64,000 nt of DNA, taken from positions 3,278,501 through 3,342,500 of the forward strand of contig OX345643.1 of assembly GCA_947044365.1 (NCBI GenBank), read 5' to 3'. How positions within the stretch are numbered: position 1 is the stretch's first letter; each line of letters starts with the position of its first letter. The notes under the pieces were generated by a model, which saw nothing but the letters and a program-made list of their open reading frames with translations, made no database searches and had not been told where the DNA came from. The position numbers were made by a program, and so were the translations under genes. The DNA comes from Petrosia ficiformis (Eukaryota > Porifera > Demospongiae > Haplosclerida > Petrosiidae). Positions 29,506-43,625 of this stretch are shown in pieces.

Positions 29506-31760
29506 TGTGCATTATACTGAATAACTCCATTAATTATGTGTCTCTCCAAGCCCTGTTGCTCTCTGTATAATAGACTGGTGACAGTATTTAATAGTGTCAA
29601 AAAATAAGGATCTTTGGTAGTTTCTGTAATGAAGCTAGTGATCTTTCCAAGTTTGTATATTCCAATCACCCCCTCACTGAATTAGCTTTTAAGTGTGCAT
29701 TATACTGAATAATTACATAATGTTTACCCAAGCCCTGTTGTTCACTATATCTCGACTGGTCACAGTATTTAAAGCGACGAAAGCTAAGGATCTTTGACAG
29801 TTTCTAATAGCAACAGAATATAAATCTTTTGTAATGAAGCTAAGGATCTTTGCTAGTTTCTATGTTTTCATCATCCCTAATTGGATTTCATTTTAATGGT
29901 TAATTATACTAAATAATTACAACTTATATGTGTCTCTCCAAACCCAACAGTTCACTGTATAGTAATAGTATTTAATAGTGATGGAAGATAAGTATCTTTA
30001 GTAATGAAGCTAATTAAGGATCTTTGCTAGTTTTTATGTGTTAGTCATCCCTAATTGGATTTCATTTTAAAGGTGAATTATACTGAATAACTCCATTTAA
30101 TTGTGTGTCTCTCCAAGCCCAATTGTTCACTGTATAATAGACAGGTAATAGTATTTAATAGTGATGGAAGATAAATATCTTTAGTAATGAAGCTAAGGAT
30201 CTTTGCTAGTTTCTAGGTTCTAATCATTCCTAATTGGATTTCATTTTAAAGGTGAATTATACTGAATAACTCCATTTAATTGTGTGTCTCTCCAAGCCCA
30301 ATTGTTCACTGTATAATAGACTGGTAATAGTATTTAATAGTGATGGAAGATAAATATCTTTAGTAATGAAGCTAAGGATCTTTGCTAGTTTCTAGGTTCT
30401 AATCATTCCTAATTGAATTTCATTTTAAAGGTGAATTATACTGAATAACTCCATTTAATTGTGTGTCTCTCCCAGCCCAATTATTCACTGTATAATAGAC
30501 TGGTAATAGTATTTAATAGTGATGGAAGATAAGTATCTTTAGTAGTGAAGCTAAGGACCTTTGCTAGTTTCTAGGTTCTAATCATCCCTAATTGGATTTC
30601 ATTTTAAAGGTGAATTATAGTGAATAATTACAATTTATATGTGTCTCTCCAAACCCAACAGTTCACTGTATAGTAATAGTATTTAATAGTGATGGAAGAT
30701 AAGTATCTTTAGTAATGAAGCTAATTAAGGATCTTTGCTAGTTTTTATGTGTTAGTCATCCCTAATTGGATTTCATTTTAAAGGTGCATTATAGTGAATA
30801 ACTCTATTTAATTGTACGTGTCTCCACACCCTGTTGTTCGCTGTATCTCGACTGGTCACAGTATTTAAAGCGACGCATTTTTGATAATGAAGTCAAGGAT
30901 CTTTGCTAGTTTTTAGGTTTTAATCATCCCTAATTTGATTTCATTTTAAAGGTGCATTATACTGAATAACTCCATTTAATTGTGTGTCTCTCCAAGCCCA
31001 ATTGTTCACTGTATAATAGACTGGTAATAGTATTTAATAGTGACGGCACGTAAGGATATTTGGTAATGAACCTAAGGATCTTTACTAGTTTCTATATTCC
31101 AATCATCCTTAATGTGAATTTAGTATGTGATACTCAATAATTACATTTAATTGCATGTGTTTTCAACTCCTTTTTTTCACCATATAATAAAAAAAACAGA
31201 AATTAAGGATCTTTGGTAGTTAAGTTTAAGTAACGAAGATAAGGATCTTTGATAATTTTTACATATTCCAATCAACCATGACTTCATTAGCCTTGTTGGT
31301 AACATGTATAATGGACTGGTGACAGTGTTTAATAATGACAGACAAGTAAGGATATTTGGTAGTTTAAGTAATGAAGCTAAGGATCCTTACTAATTTCTAT
31401 GATCCAATGATCCCTAACTTGATTTTCTTTGCTAGTTTTTATGTTCTAATCATCCCTAATTTGGATTTCATTTTACAGGTGAATTATACTGAATAACTCC
31501 ATTTCATTTTATGTGTCTCCAACCCCTATTGTTCACTGCATCTTTGACTGGTGACAGTATTTAATAGTGACGGAAGATAAGTATCTTTACTAATGAAGCT
31601 AAGGATCTTTGCTAGTTTTTATGTTCTAATCATCCCTAATTGGATTTCATTTTAAAGGTGAATTATACTGAATAACTCCATTTAATTGTGTGTCTCTCCA
31701 AACCCAATTGTTCAATGTATAATAGACTGGTAATAGTATTGAATAACAACACATTAAACT
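29400..31760 (+). repeat. 178-bp satellite, forward array
   Basis: Landmarks per unit: gaattatactgaataactcc, gtgtgtctctccaagcccaa, ttgttcactgtataatagac, tatttaatagtgatggaaga and tcctaattggatttcatttt. Landmark spacing is 180, 179, 179, 176 and 170 bp, with about 13 units. Units near 30.06-30.78 kb are closely alike; those at the edges are more diverged. The open frame 29669-29469 (-) is incidental. Confidence 0.85.
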
Positions 31761-33110
31761 TAGCTACAATAATTACATGTCTTCATAGTATCATAGAGTA
31801 TGACATAATTTCATTTAAGGATCTTTGACAAGTATCGATTTATCCTAATTTGATGCTCTTGTCAACTCATTTGATTGTGTATGTCTTCAACCCCTGTTGT
31901 TCTCTGTATGGAATGTGGAAGGTATTTCATAGTTTCTAAATCACAGCTAATTGTCTTGCCAGTTCTTATGTTGCATTCATCCCCTGTTTTCTATGTTCTC
32001 TGTTAGTTTTTCTCTTGCAAATATTTATCTAGTGTCAGTTTAAAATGTTGTTTTAAATTAAATTTTCTAGCTTCTATCTGGAATCATCTGTTAATTAGAG
32101 GTTCTAAAATCAGCTGCTCTTTTATTGAAGTAATGGTTACTTTGATGGATTGTTATGCCATGTTGTGATGGAGTATTAAAAGCAAACAAGCTTTTTCTAT
32201 CATGAAATGGTATGATAGCCCAACAAATAACTAAAAATATTCAGAATTACAACACTTCAGAACATTCTTTGTGGTACAGAAATGCATTTATTAATTACAT
32301 ATGTGAAGTCATGCACTAGTTAAATACCATTTTTAAATTAAAGAATCTATCCATTGTATGTGTGTGAGCACTATTGAATTATTTGTGTTTATCTTTCTCT
32401 CCATCTGATATTTCTTCAAGCCTTCCATAATTATATTTTGATCTCTTCATCAAATGTCACTCATAGTTTTCTACTTTAACATAATTGTTTTCTAAAATCA
32501 ACATCCATAGATCTACACCGGGAAACCCTTTTTCTAGACTTGCAATGGCAATAATTATTCTAGCTAGTTTGTGAAATAATGTATATATATTGCAGTCAAA
32601 GTAGGTAAAAAAAATAGCAAACATAGCAAACAGAGTACATTTAATTGTATGCATTTTCAACTCTTCTTGTTTGCTGAATATTAATCATAGTCTGGTGAAG
32701 AACGACTGGACTTTGAGACACACACACAATTACTGAATGTAAATATTGAGTATAAAGTTTCACGTTTACAAAATAATCAAGTTTGGAATGATGAGAATAT
32801 AGAAACCAGTAATGATCGCTAGCTTCAGTTTAGAAACTACCAAACATCCTAAAATTCAGTCACTATTACTACTGCACTTTATCACAATCAGACTAAGTGA
32901 CATAATATTAGGATCTTTGGTATTTTCTGAAATTAAAGGATCTAATGTGTCGTTTCTCGTACATTAGAACCAAGCTAATATATGCCAATTGCTTCAGTAG
33001 ATACGATTTCATGGATTGTGATGGTCTCAAATATGTAGTTTATGTACAAAGCCTATTATAATCCAAAAGTGAATCCTGGAGCAGAATGATTAAAAGTGGG
33101 TGTAACTGGA
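30912..33110 (+). repeat. Left arm of the large palindrome
   Basis: Pairs with 33670-35590. From 31838 to 33110 the pairing has a constant centre (coordinate sum 66,780) and I see no mismatches in the stretches compared by eye. Outside 31838 the pairing resumes at sum about 66,501, because 31561-31837 has no partner on the right. Arm content is satellite at the outside and single-copy-like DNA at the inside. Confidence 0.85.
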
Positions 33111-33669
33111 AAACGATACATCAAAATATGAACTCAATACATAAATACAATACAATACCATATCAGTAAGTGGAGTGACAGTCAGGGGTTTACTTTCTGA
33201 TTTCATGATTTCGAGTAACATTCAGAAGCAACCCTTTTCAATCATATATAACTTCAGCTCCAGCAAAAGTATGAAATTAGAAAGTAAATGGCTGACAGTA
33301 GTTACAACTTCTGACATGGATACCCTGATTTCATATATTCGGACCATGGTTTTCTGCTTATTATGTATGTACCACTTATAATTTGGGTGTTGTGCCCATA
33401 AGTGCTTAGATATTCATAGTGTTTTCGAGGGTTTCTCGTGGCATTAGAACCAACATAACATATACCAATTGCTTCACTGCAAAAACAAAATTGTTAAAAC
33501 AACTCTTTAATTGGTTAGTACAGTTGCGAGGATTAACAAAATGTCAGTTATTCAGGTTATTAGCTGTCAATTAGTCAGTTATTCAGATTGTTATGAATTC
33601 ACACATTCTTAATACCATTTATTCCAATAGTTGAAGCAGTATATAGTGCATATTTTGACTGTATTGTTT
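33111..33669. other. Spacer of the large palindrome
   Basis: About 560 bp. It contains a diverged direct copy of part of the arm (ggtttctcgtggcattagaa, 33428-33447, compare 32954-32973), so inner sequences were duplicated before or during palindrome formation. Open frame 33175-33381 is unsupported. Confidence 0.6.
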
Positions 33670-35590
33670 TCAAGTTACACCCACTTTTAATCATTCTGCT
33701 CCAGGATTCACTTTTGGATTATAATAGGCTTTGTACATAAACTACATATTTGAGACCATCACAATCCATGAAATCGTATCTACTGAAGCAATTGGCATAT
33801 ATTAGCTTGGTTCTAATGTACGAGAAACGACACATTAGATCCTTTAATTTCAGAAAATACCAAAGATCCTAATATTATGTCACTTAGTCTGATTGTGATA
33901 AAGTGCAGTAGTAATAGTGACTGAATTTTAGGATGTTTGGTAGTTTCTAAACTGAAGCTAGCGATCATTACTGGTTTCTATATTCTCATCATTCCAAACT
34001 TGATTATTTTGTAAACGTGAAACTTTATACTCAATATTTACATTCAGTAATTGTGTGTGTGTCTCAAAGTCCAGTCGTTCTTCACCAGACTATGATTAAT
34101 ATTCAGCAAACAAGAAGAGTTGAAAATGCATACAATTAAATGTACTCTGTTTGCTATGTTTGCTATTTTTTTTACCTACTTTGACTGCAATATATATACA
34201 TTATTTCACAAACTAGCTAGAATAATTATTGCCATTGCAAGTCTAGAAAAAGGGTTTCCCGGTGTAGATCTATGGATGTTGATTTTAGAAAACAATTATG
34301 TTAAAGTAGAAAACTATGAGTGACATTTGATGAAGAGATCAAAATATAATTATGGAAGGCTTGAAGAAATATCAGATGGAGAGAAAGATAAACACAAATA
34401 ATTCAATAGTGCTCACACACATACAATGGATAGATTCTTTAATTTAAAAATGGTATTTAACTAGTGCATGACTTCACATATGTAATTAATAAATGCATTT
34501 CTGTACCACAAAGAATGTTCTGAAGTGTTGTAATTCTGAATATTTTTAGTTATTTGTTGGGCTATCATACCATTTCATGATAGAAAAAGCTTGTTTGCTT
34601 TTAATACTCCATCACAACATGGCATAACAATCCATCAAAGTAACCATTACTTCAATAAAAGAGCAGCTGATTTTAGAACCTCTAATTAACAGATGATTCC
34701 AGATAGAAGCTAGAAAATTTAATTTAAAACAACATTTTAAACTGACACTAGATAAATATTTGCAAGAGAAAAACTAACAGAGAACATAGAAAACAGGGGA
34801 TGAATGCAACATAAGAACTGGCAAGACAATTAGCTGTGATTTAGAAACTATGAAATACCTTCCACATTCCATACAGAGAACAACAGGGGTTGAAGACACA
34901 CACAATCAAATGAGTTGACAAGAGCATCAAATTAGGATAAATACTGTCACCAGTCAAAGATGCAGTGAACAATAGGGGTTGGAGACACATAAAATGAAAT
35001 GGAGTTATTCAGTATAATTCACCTGTAAAATGAAATCCAAATTAGGGATGATTAGAACATAAAAACTAGCAAAGAAAATCAAGTTAGGGATCATTGGATC
35101 ATAGAAATTAGTAAGGATCCTTAGCTTCATTACTTAAACTACCAAATATCCTTACTTGTCTGTCATTATTAAACACTGTCACCAGTCCATTATACATGTT
35201 ACCAACAAGGCTAATGAAGTCATGGTTGATTGGAATATGTAAAAATTATCAAAGATCCTTATCTTCGTTACTTAAACTTAACTACCAAAGATCCTTAATT
35301 TCTGTTTTTTTTTTATTATATGGTGAAAAAAAGGAGTTGAAAACACATGCAATTAAATGTAATTATTGAGTATCACATACTAAATTCACATTAAGGATGA
35401 TTGGAATATAGAAACTAGTAAAGATCCTTAGGTTCATTACCAAATATCCTTACGTCCCGTCACTATTAAATACTATTACCAGTCTATTATACAGTGAACA
35501 ATTGGGCTTGGAGAGACACACAATTAAATGGAGTTATTCAGTATAATGCACCTTTAAAATGAAATCAAATTAGGGATGATTAAAACCTAA
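33670..35590 (-). repeat. Right arm of the large palindrome
   Basis: Reverse complement of 30912-33110 except the deleted 277-bp partner segment. The 67-codon frames at 32660-32457 (-) and 34120-34323 (+) translate identically, which shows arm identity, not coding function. Confidence 0.85.
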
Positions 35591-36230
35591 AAACCCAGGA
35601 AAGATCCTTAACCAACAATCCTTATCTTCCATCACTATTAAATACTATTACCAGTCTATTATACCATGAACTGTTGGGCTTGGAGAGACAAATATAAATT
35701 GTAATTATTCACTATAATTCAGCTTTAAAATGAAATCCAATTAGGGATGATTTGAACATAGAAACTAGCTAATATCCTTAGATTCATTACTAAAGATACT
35801 TATCTTCCATCACTATTAAATACTATTACCAGTCTATTATACAGTGAACAATTGGGCTTGGAGAAACACACAATTAAATGGAGTTATTCAGTATAATGCA
35901 CCTTTAAAATGAAATCAAATTAGGGATGATGAAAACATAGAAACTAGCAAAGATCCTTAGCTTCATTACCAAAAATCCTTATCTTCTGTTGCGTTAAATA
36001 GTGTCATCAGTGAGGTACAGTTAACAATTGGGCTTGGAGAGACCCATAATTAAATGGAGTTATTCAGATAATTCCCCTTAAAATGAATTCCCAGTAGGGT
36101 TGATTAGAACATAGAAACTAGCAAAGATCCTTAGCTACATTACCAACGATCCTTATCTTCCATCACTATTAAATAATATTACCAGTCTATTATACAGTGA
36201 ACAAATCGGGTGGGAGAGACACACAATTAA
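35591..36230 (-). repeat. 178-bp satellite, reverse units, ending in CTAT repeats
   Basis: About three and a half reverse units with ordinary satellite-level divergence. The last unit breaks within acacaattaaatggatc and runs directly into (CTAT)n. Confidence 0.8.
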
Positions 36231-36870
<640 letters not shown>

Positions 36871-38555
36871 ACCTGTCTACCTATCTACCTGTTTACCTAT
36901 CTACTTATATACCTATGTACCGATCTACCTATCTGAATCTCTAACTCTCTAACTCTCCAACTCTCTACCACTCTACCCCTCTGCCTATCTACCTAGCTAC
37001 CTATGTCCTTCCATGCTTCCATCCCTCCATCCCTCCAACCCTCCATCCCTCCATCCCTCCATCCATCAATCCATCCATCCATTCATTACTCCCAGTCATC
37101 CATCTATCCTCCCCCTATCCATTCATTCATCATTCAATTAATCTATCTTTCGAACTCTTTATCTATACTTCCAAGGATGCATCTATCCATCCGTCAGTCC
37201 GTCTGTTTTTCCATCCTGCATTGTATCCATCCATTCTTCCATTCATCCATTCGTCCGTTCATCCTCCCATTCATTTATCCATTCATTTCTCCATCCATCA
37301 TTTAACCGTTAACCTCTCCATCTATCAAAACATTCGATGATCCATCGATCCAAACACCCAAAAATTCCTCCATCTAGCCGTCTCTCTATCCATCCATGCA
37401 TCCATGCATCCTTTCCTCCATCCAAGCAACCATGCAAACATCCATCTATCTATCATTCCAAACCTCCTTCCGTCTATCCATTCATATTTCCACCCATCCA
37501 TCCATACATCGGTTAGTCTATCTATCTATATATGTAAGTTCTCTCTATCTTTCTATTTTGGTATCTATCTATATATCTCTGTGTCTAATTGTTATCTATT
37601 TTTTCTCTATATCTCTGTCTGTCTGATTGTTTGTCAGTCATTCTGTCTGTTTGTCTGTCTTTCTGTTTGTCTGCTTCTACCTATCTATTTATGAATTTCA
37701 TTACGTATCTATTTATCTGTATATGTATATATTTATCATAGCATTTATATATCTATCTCTTTATTCATTTAATTCCCTATCTATTGCTTTATTTGTCTAC
37801 TACAAATATATTTCTTAATCTCTCAACTTGTCTCTCTTTCTGTGTAGTTATATATACGTATATCTACTTATTTTTCTGTGTATTTATTTATGTATGTATT
37901 ATTGTGTTTATTGATCTGTGTTTCTGTTACATTCATCCCAAACCCTGCACACAATTCCATAAATTGTACACCCTAAATAGAAAACAGTGAAACGTAGGCA
38001 CTAAACTCTAAGCCCAAAACCAAAAACCCTAAACACTGAATCCCAAATTGGAAGCTTTAACTAACTACCATTTTATCTACCTACCTACCTACCTACCCGT
38101 CACTTACCTACCACTTTCTAGTTAATAACATATCATTACATTTTTAGTTGTTCTTAGGTGCTCACTAGTTCGAAATATATTCTTGTCTTGTGAGATAGAA
38201 TGAATTCATTGCACGCTGATTTGAGATTGATATTTTACTATTTGAATTGCTTCTTATTTCTGGTACGTTACTTTTAGCAGATGAACTTCTGCAAATTTCA
38301 TTTGTTGTTCATATTTTGTTTACGCAATGTTATTCCCCTCGATCATAGATTAATTCATTATAATAATAAATGCACTCGTTAACATGTTTAGTTTCCCTTA
38401 AACTTCAGTTATTTACTGATGGTCCCATTTCTACGAAAGAATTTATTGTTCCTCCGGCTGGTTTAAATCTCTCAAAAATTGATGATTTAAAGACAAATAC
38501 TCAGTAACTTTGGAAATTAACATTCCACACTTTACTAAGTTTCATATATGTTACA

Positions 38556-38890
38556 CAGGGTTCTCGCCAGAAATTTCTGGCGAAATTTTTTAGCTTATAA
38601 TTAATCATTCATGAACACGCCCACTAATTTTGACCACGTGAGTTTCATTTACAGCGTGTCAAGATGCCTGCTAAAAAGAAAGCGAGGATAGATGTCAGTC
38701 AGAAGACTCTAGGCTATGATGGCTATCAACTACAGCTTCAAACAGCTAGCGGTAAACAACCTTACATAATATTGTATGTTAATATACAGTTCAAGAAGGG
38801 TACAATGGGTATTTTGAGCCTTCAAGAAGGGTACTTTTCATGTTAAGAAGAGTTCTGTACCCTTCAAAAAAAAGCCTAACGAGAACCCTG
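38556..38890 (+). mobile_element. 335-bp TIR insertion private to copy I (hAT-like)
   Basis: Starts CAGGGTTCTCG and ends CGAGAACCCTG, perfect 11-bp inverted ends. Copies II (about 44,920) and III (about 56,881) have only tttcatatatg-(c/t)agtc at this point. Inside, ATG 38664 opens MPAKKKARIDVSQKTLGYDG, a basic then Q-x-x-L segment like the beginnings of some hAT-type transposase proteins, and stops after 60 codons. An 8-bp target-site duplication is not clean (atatgtta and atatgtag are the nearest pair). It is probably an internal-deletion derivative. Confidence 0.7.
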
Positions 38891-39219
38891 AATATGTAGT
38901 CATTATCGTAAAGTCACTATCCAACAGGATTAGTTTTTCGCTAACTTACATTTCATTATGTCTCTCTCCCCAAGTTAGTTTCAAGTAAAGTTTTACATGA
39001 AGCATTCACTAGGTTAGTATTGCTAATCATATATTGTACACATTTCATATAATCACTATACTTATAAATGAGTAGATTTCAGAGTGCTGTGAATTGTTTT
39101 GCAAATTAGCTGTAGTTCATGATAGGAAATCTACTCTGTAAGTGAATAAAATTGCAAATGCCAAAATCTCACTCCTCCCCACATTCATATGTATATTCAA
39201 TCAATATAAACTCACTCTA

Positions 39220-41540
39220 CAATATGTTTAGTTCTTTCCCAAGTTAGGTTAATTATGTACTCCCATTCACTCCTCCAAATTCCTCCGCACATGAGCTTAA
39301 TTTACCAGATGACTCCACATGAAGACTCCTCTAGATGACTCCTCCCCCTAACTCCTATGATATAGTGACTACTCCTCTTTATAAATCATTGTGAGTATTT
39401 ATGGATCATTATGAATTCTTGTGACTGTTGATGATTACTCCATTTCTAGTCACATTACTTGTTTAGGTTTCATGAATCCAATCGACATAAAATGGAGTAA
39501 TGTTGTAGTACATGAGTTATTCCACCTTTCACAAATAATTCATTCTTTATTCAAATCATAACATTAATATGTGTATTTCATTCATGAATTGAGACTTAAA
39601 GGAGAGTTAGTACAGTGATCTTGTAGTATATCAACATCTTCTTTCTTGATTGTAGTAAAACTTCTTGATAGACTTGTAGTATACCAACGTTTTCTTTCTC
39701 GGTTACAGTATTAGTTCTTCATAGTTCTTGTTCTTGCTAGATAGGAATATATTCTTGTCTTTTAGAATTACACCATAAGTTAATTTGTAAGACCGTTAGA
39801 TTGCAATTTTACTTATTTCGTACATCTCATAGGTACTACTATTGTGAAGACGAAGTCAAGACATACTGAGATTCATTGTTAAGAATTCCGCTGACGAATG
39901 CTCGTAGTGATTCCAAATACAAGTCTCATGAATGTTCAGAACGATTCTCACCCATTCATTTCAAGTCTCAAATTTCATCAATTTTGTCTAACGGATTCGG
40001 TTGTCTACATTCACGGCAAGAGTGCAGGTTCCATACTCCAATATTGTCAAATCTGGAGTTTTCATTTTGAATTATCACTCTCATTGTTTGTGAAATCTCC
40101 AGTCCCTAAACATGTGAAATGACCAGTCGTCTGTCTTGTCTTATCTCCAGTCTCCAGACAACCTTGTCAATTTTCAAGCCTACAGACATTTATGTTCTGT
40201 AAACTACAGTTGCGAGTCTCCCAAAGAATCTATCCTGCATTCATTATGTCACTTATGCAGACTCCAGTATTCAGTTTCTAAGATAATTTATCTGCTCTCA
40301 TCAAGAACCTTACTTGGTAAGCGTATGAGATTAATTAGATTATGTAATCCTTTCCATCATTCATGTACTGATTACAATTGTAAATGCAGTATTTAATATG
40401 TTTACTATTTCCCCAAGTTCGGTTTCATAGGAGGAGTCCATTTGTTCGATGAGGACTGATTTCATTGTGTACACTGTTTGAGGTATTTCTCATTGTCGTT
40501 CCATGTAATTATACTCTGCAATAGAGTTCTTTGTTTGGGGCCGTAAGTTACGTGTATATACCAATCCAAACCACTTCCATCATTTGCATATTCATTCATT
40601 CTTTATAACAAATGTGCACTACTTGATGTGTTTAGTTTGTTTCCAAAGTTAGGTTCTTAGGTCGATGCAAGTTGTAGTAGTGCGATGGTTCTTTGTTGTT
40701 TCACTTAGATGTCACTCTAGTTAAGTTGATTTATATGTGTTTGTCATTAGTTTTACTCAGTAGTCGTAAAAGTTTCAGTAGCGCATTCCACCGTTCATAT
40801 ACTCAATGTAATTGTAAATGCAGTATTTAATATGTTTATTTTTCTTTCAAGTTTCATTTCATAGGAGTAATCTATTTCCACAAGAAACAGTGATCTGTTT
40901 GTGTCCACAAACTGAGTTTAGCAATGATTTCTATTCAAATCACAAGTTTAGGATCTCTCTTAAGACGTTTGTTATAAATACAAGGTAGTTATTTGGTTAG
41001 TGTGGCAAGTTTTGTATACCATCAAGCACTCTTCCATGATTTGTATATTCATTCAATAATTATAACTATAATTGCACTAGTTAATATGTTGAGTTTGCTT
41101 CCCAAGTTAGGTTGTAGGTCGATGCCAGGTGTAGTGGACCGATTCTTATGGTTAGACTTCATTCAAGTTAAGTTGATTTATATATAACTAGTTTTATTAG
41201 GTAGTTGTATAAATTAATGTAGTCTGTTCCACCATTCATGTACTCATTATATCTTTAGATGTAGTTTTATAAATGTTTACTTTTCCCCAAGTTTGGTTTT
41301 ATAGGTGCGGTCCATTTACTCAAAGATGAGTGATCGCTTTTTGTTCAAAATTTGATAACATCTTTTCTTATAAATACATGATGGTTGGTGTCGTAAGTTT
41401 TGTATACTGTCAAACACTCTTCCATTGTTTGTATATTCCTTCATTCATCACAATTATAAATCCCATATATAATGTATTTAGTTTCTCCCAAGTACAGTAT
41501 CTTAGGTGCAGTGAGTTACCTCGTGCGTGCACAGTTTCAG
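39220..41540 (+). repeat. Ancient degenerate tandem repeat inside copy I (period about 190-250 bp)
   Basis: A motif like aatatgtttagttt-cccaagttaggtt recurs at about 39224, 40396, 40639, 40829, 41077, 41270 and 41471, often preceded by a cattcat and a-t-t-a-t-a-a segment. Spacings after 40396 are 243, 190, 248, 193 and 201 bp. The same series exists in copies II and III, so it predates the duplication. Confidence 0.55.
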
Positions 41541-41619
41541 AGAGGAATCTCTATTGGTAAGTTAATCATTTTACGTTTTTCATACACATTTAATATGTAT
41601 TTGTAGTTCATCTCATGTA

Positions 41620-41720
41620 ATATGTAATTGTTGGTAGTTCTTGTAGTTGTTGGTAGTTCTTGGTAATTCTTTGTAGTTGTTGGTAGTTCTTGTAGTTCTT
41701 CTTAGTTCTTGATGCAGCTT
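41620..41720. repeat. TTGGTAGTTCTTGTAG-type minisatellite (copy I)
   Basis: Short version of the arrays at 47745-48010 and 59578-59850. The complement encodes Asn-Tyr-Gln-Glu-Leu-Pro-type runs, so minus-strand open frames appear over the longer arrays. Confidence 0.7.
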
Positions 41721-43581
41721 TTGTATTTGACAATATTCTATATGTCATAGTAGTTCTTGTGATCTTGTAGCTTATTTAGATCAGGAATTTCTTGAGGTTG
41801 TTGCTGTTCTTGCACAATTTAGAATTACAAGCGGTTACTGTATTCTAGCTGTAGAATGACACTGCAGAGTAGTTCTGGTTCTTGAAGTACCTTTCATTAT
41901 TGGTGATACTGTATGTGTTCATAATGTCAAATCTGTTTCTAATTTTATCAACAGTAATTAACCATACTTAATAAGTAATTAATTATTGATTTATTGAGAG
42001 TTTAATTAAATATATCATTAATTAGTCTGTTAATTAAACAGTGAAGTAATAACAATTAATTAGTTTATTATTGTTACTAGTTAATTAATTTTACCAATAA
42101 CTATTATTAATTAACTGAAAATGGTGGGTGAATACATTGTTCAGTTTGACATTGTAAGATGACAGAACTGTTTGATGTAGTTTGCTGATTGAGAAGTAAA
42201 CCAGTGAGTTGTCATTAAAGTGTAACTCCCCTTTACTAGAATGTACTGGCAGTGTTGAGAATGAAATCCTTTCAACAATGTTTATGAGAACTCATAACTG
42301 AGGGGAGTAAATTAAATATTACAATGAATATGTCCAACATTCTTTTCCCATTCTGTAGATAGACTCTAAGTGTAGCATTACACACTCAGAGTACACACTG
42401 TATCGAGTGAGCTGTTGAATGTTATGTTAATTTATATTTGTTCCACACTCCATGTCTTCGGTACAAGTCAGGTTAATTCTGATTGCTGTCACTTCCAAAA
42501 CATTCCTATGTATGCTTCCAAATAACGTTTAAACTGTGAGTACATCCATCCATCCATCCATCCATTCATTCATTCAATTCGTTCATCCATCCATCAAATC
42601 AAATGTCCGTTCATTCATCCATCAGTTATCTATCTATCTATTTCTCGCACAGTCCATCATTATTATCATCCAGCCATCTGTCCATCCGTATGTCAGTCTC
42701 ATTGTCCTTCCTTAATTCTATCCATCCATCCCTCCATCCATCTATCCATCCATCAAAACATAGCACCATCAATTCATTCATTCCTCCATCCCTCCATCCA
42801 TCCATCCATTCATTACTCCCACTCATCCATCCATCGCCCCCCATCCATTCATTCCTCATTCAATTAATCTATCTATCGAACTCTCTATCTATACCACCAA
42901 GGATCCATCTATCCATCCGTCAGTCCGTCTGTTTGTCCATCCTGCATTCTATCCATCCATTCTTCCATTCATCCATTCGACCGTTCATCCATCCATCCAT
43001 CAATCCATCTGTTCATCCTCCCATTCAATTATCCATCCATTCATCCATCCATCATTTATCCATTAACCGCTCCATCTATCAAAACATACAATGATCCATC
43101 AATCCAAACACCCAAAAATTCATCCATCTTGTCGTCCCTCTATCCATCCATGCATCCATGCATCCTTTCCTCCATCCAAGCAACGATGCAAACATCCATC
43201 TATCTATCATTCCTAACCTCCTTCCGTCTATCCATTCATATTTCCACCCATCCATCCATACATCGGTTAGTCTATCTATCTATATATTTAAGTTCTCGTT
43301 ATCTTTCTATTATGGTATCTATCTATATATCTAATTGTTATCTATTTTTTCTCTATATCTCTGTCTGTCTGATTGTTTGTTTGTCATTCTGTCTGTTTGT
43401 CTGTCTTTCTGTTTGTCTGCTTCTACCTATCTATTTATGAATTTGATTACGTATCTATTTATCTGCATATGTATGTATTTATCATGGCATTTATATTTAT
43501 TCATTTAATTCTCTATCTATTGCTTTATTTGTCTACTACAAATATATTTATTTTTCTCTGAACTTGTCACTCTTTCTGTGT

Positions 43582-43583
43582 AG

Positions 43584-43621
<38 letters not shown>

Positions 43622-43625
43622 GTAT
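43582..43625. repeat. (TA)n microsatellite private to copy II
   Basis: About 20 TA units in a position where copies I (near 37,850) and III (near 56,180) have only four or so. Confidence 0.85.

Larger units (their letters stand above)
36871..42540 (+). repeat. Segmental duplication, copy I
   Basis: Order: CTAC/CTGT stretch, CCAT-type repeats, (T)CTGT stretch, then about 4.5 kb of AT-rich non-coding DNA ending in the ggtagttgttggtagttctt minisatellite and ttaattaat-rich sequence. The same order occurs in copies II and III. Corresponding landmark aacttctgcaaattt: 38284, 44051 and 56616. No frame is conserved across the copies in a gene-like way. Confidence 0.85.

Noticed and set aside
32457..34323. 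Identical 67-codon frames on opposite strands
   Set aside because: They are the same palindrome-arm sequence read twice. Identity reflects arm identity, with no sign of coding constraint or flanking splice signals.
39876..40396. Conserved-looking ORFs in the triplicated segment (also 46,233-46,463, 57,883-58,313 and 58,782-59,153)
   Set aside because: Similarity between copies is uniform at the DNA level. Frames start, stop and shift differently in each copy, as expected for duplicated non-coding DNA.
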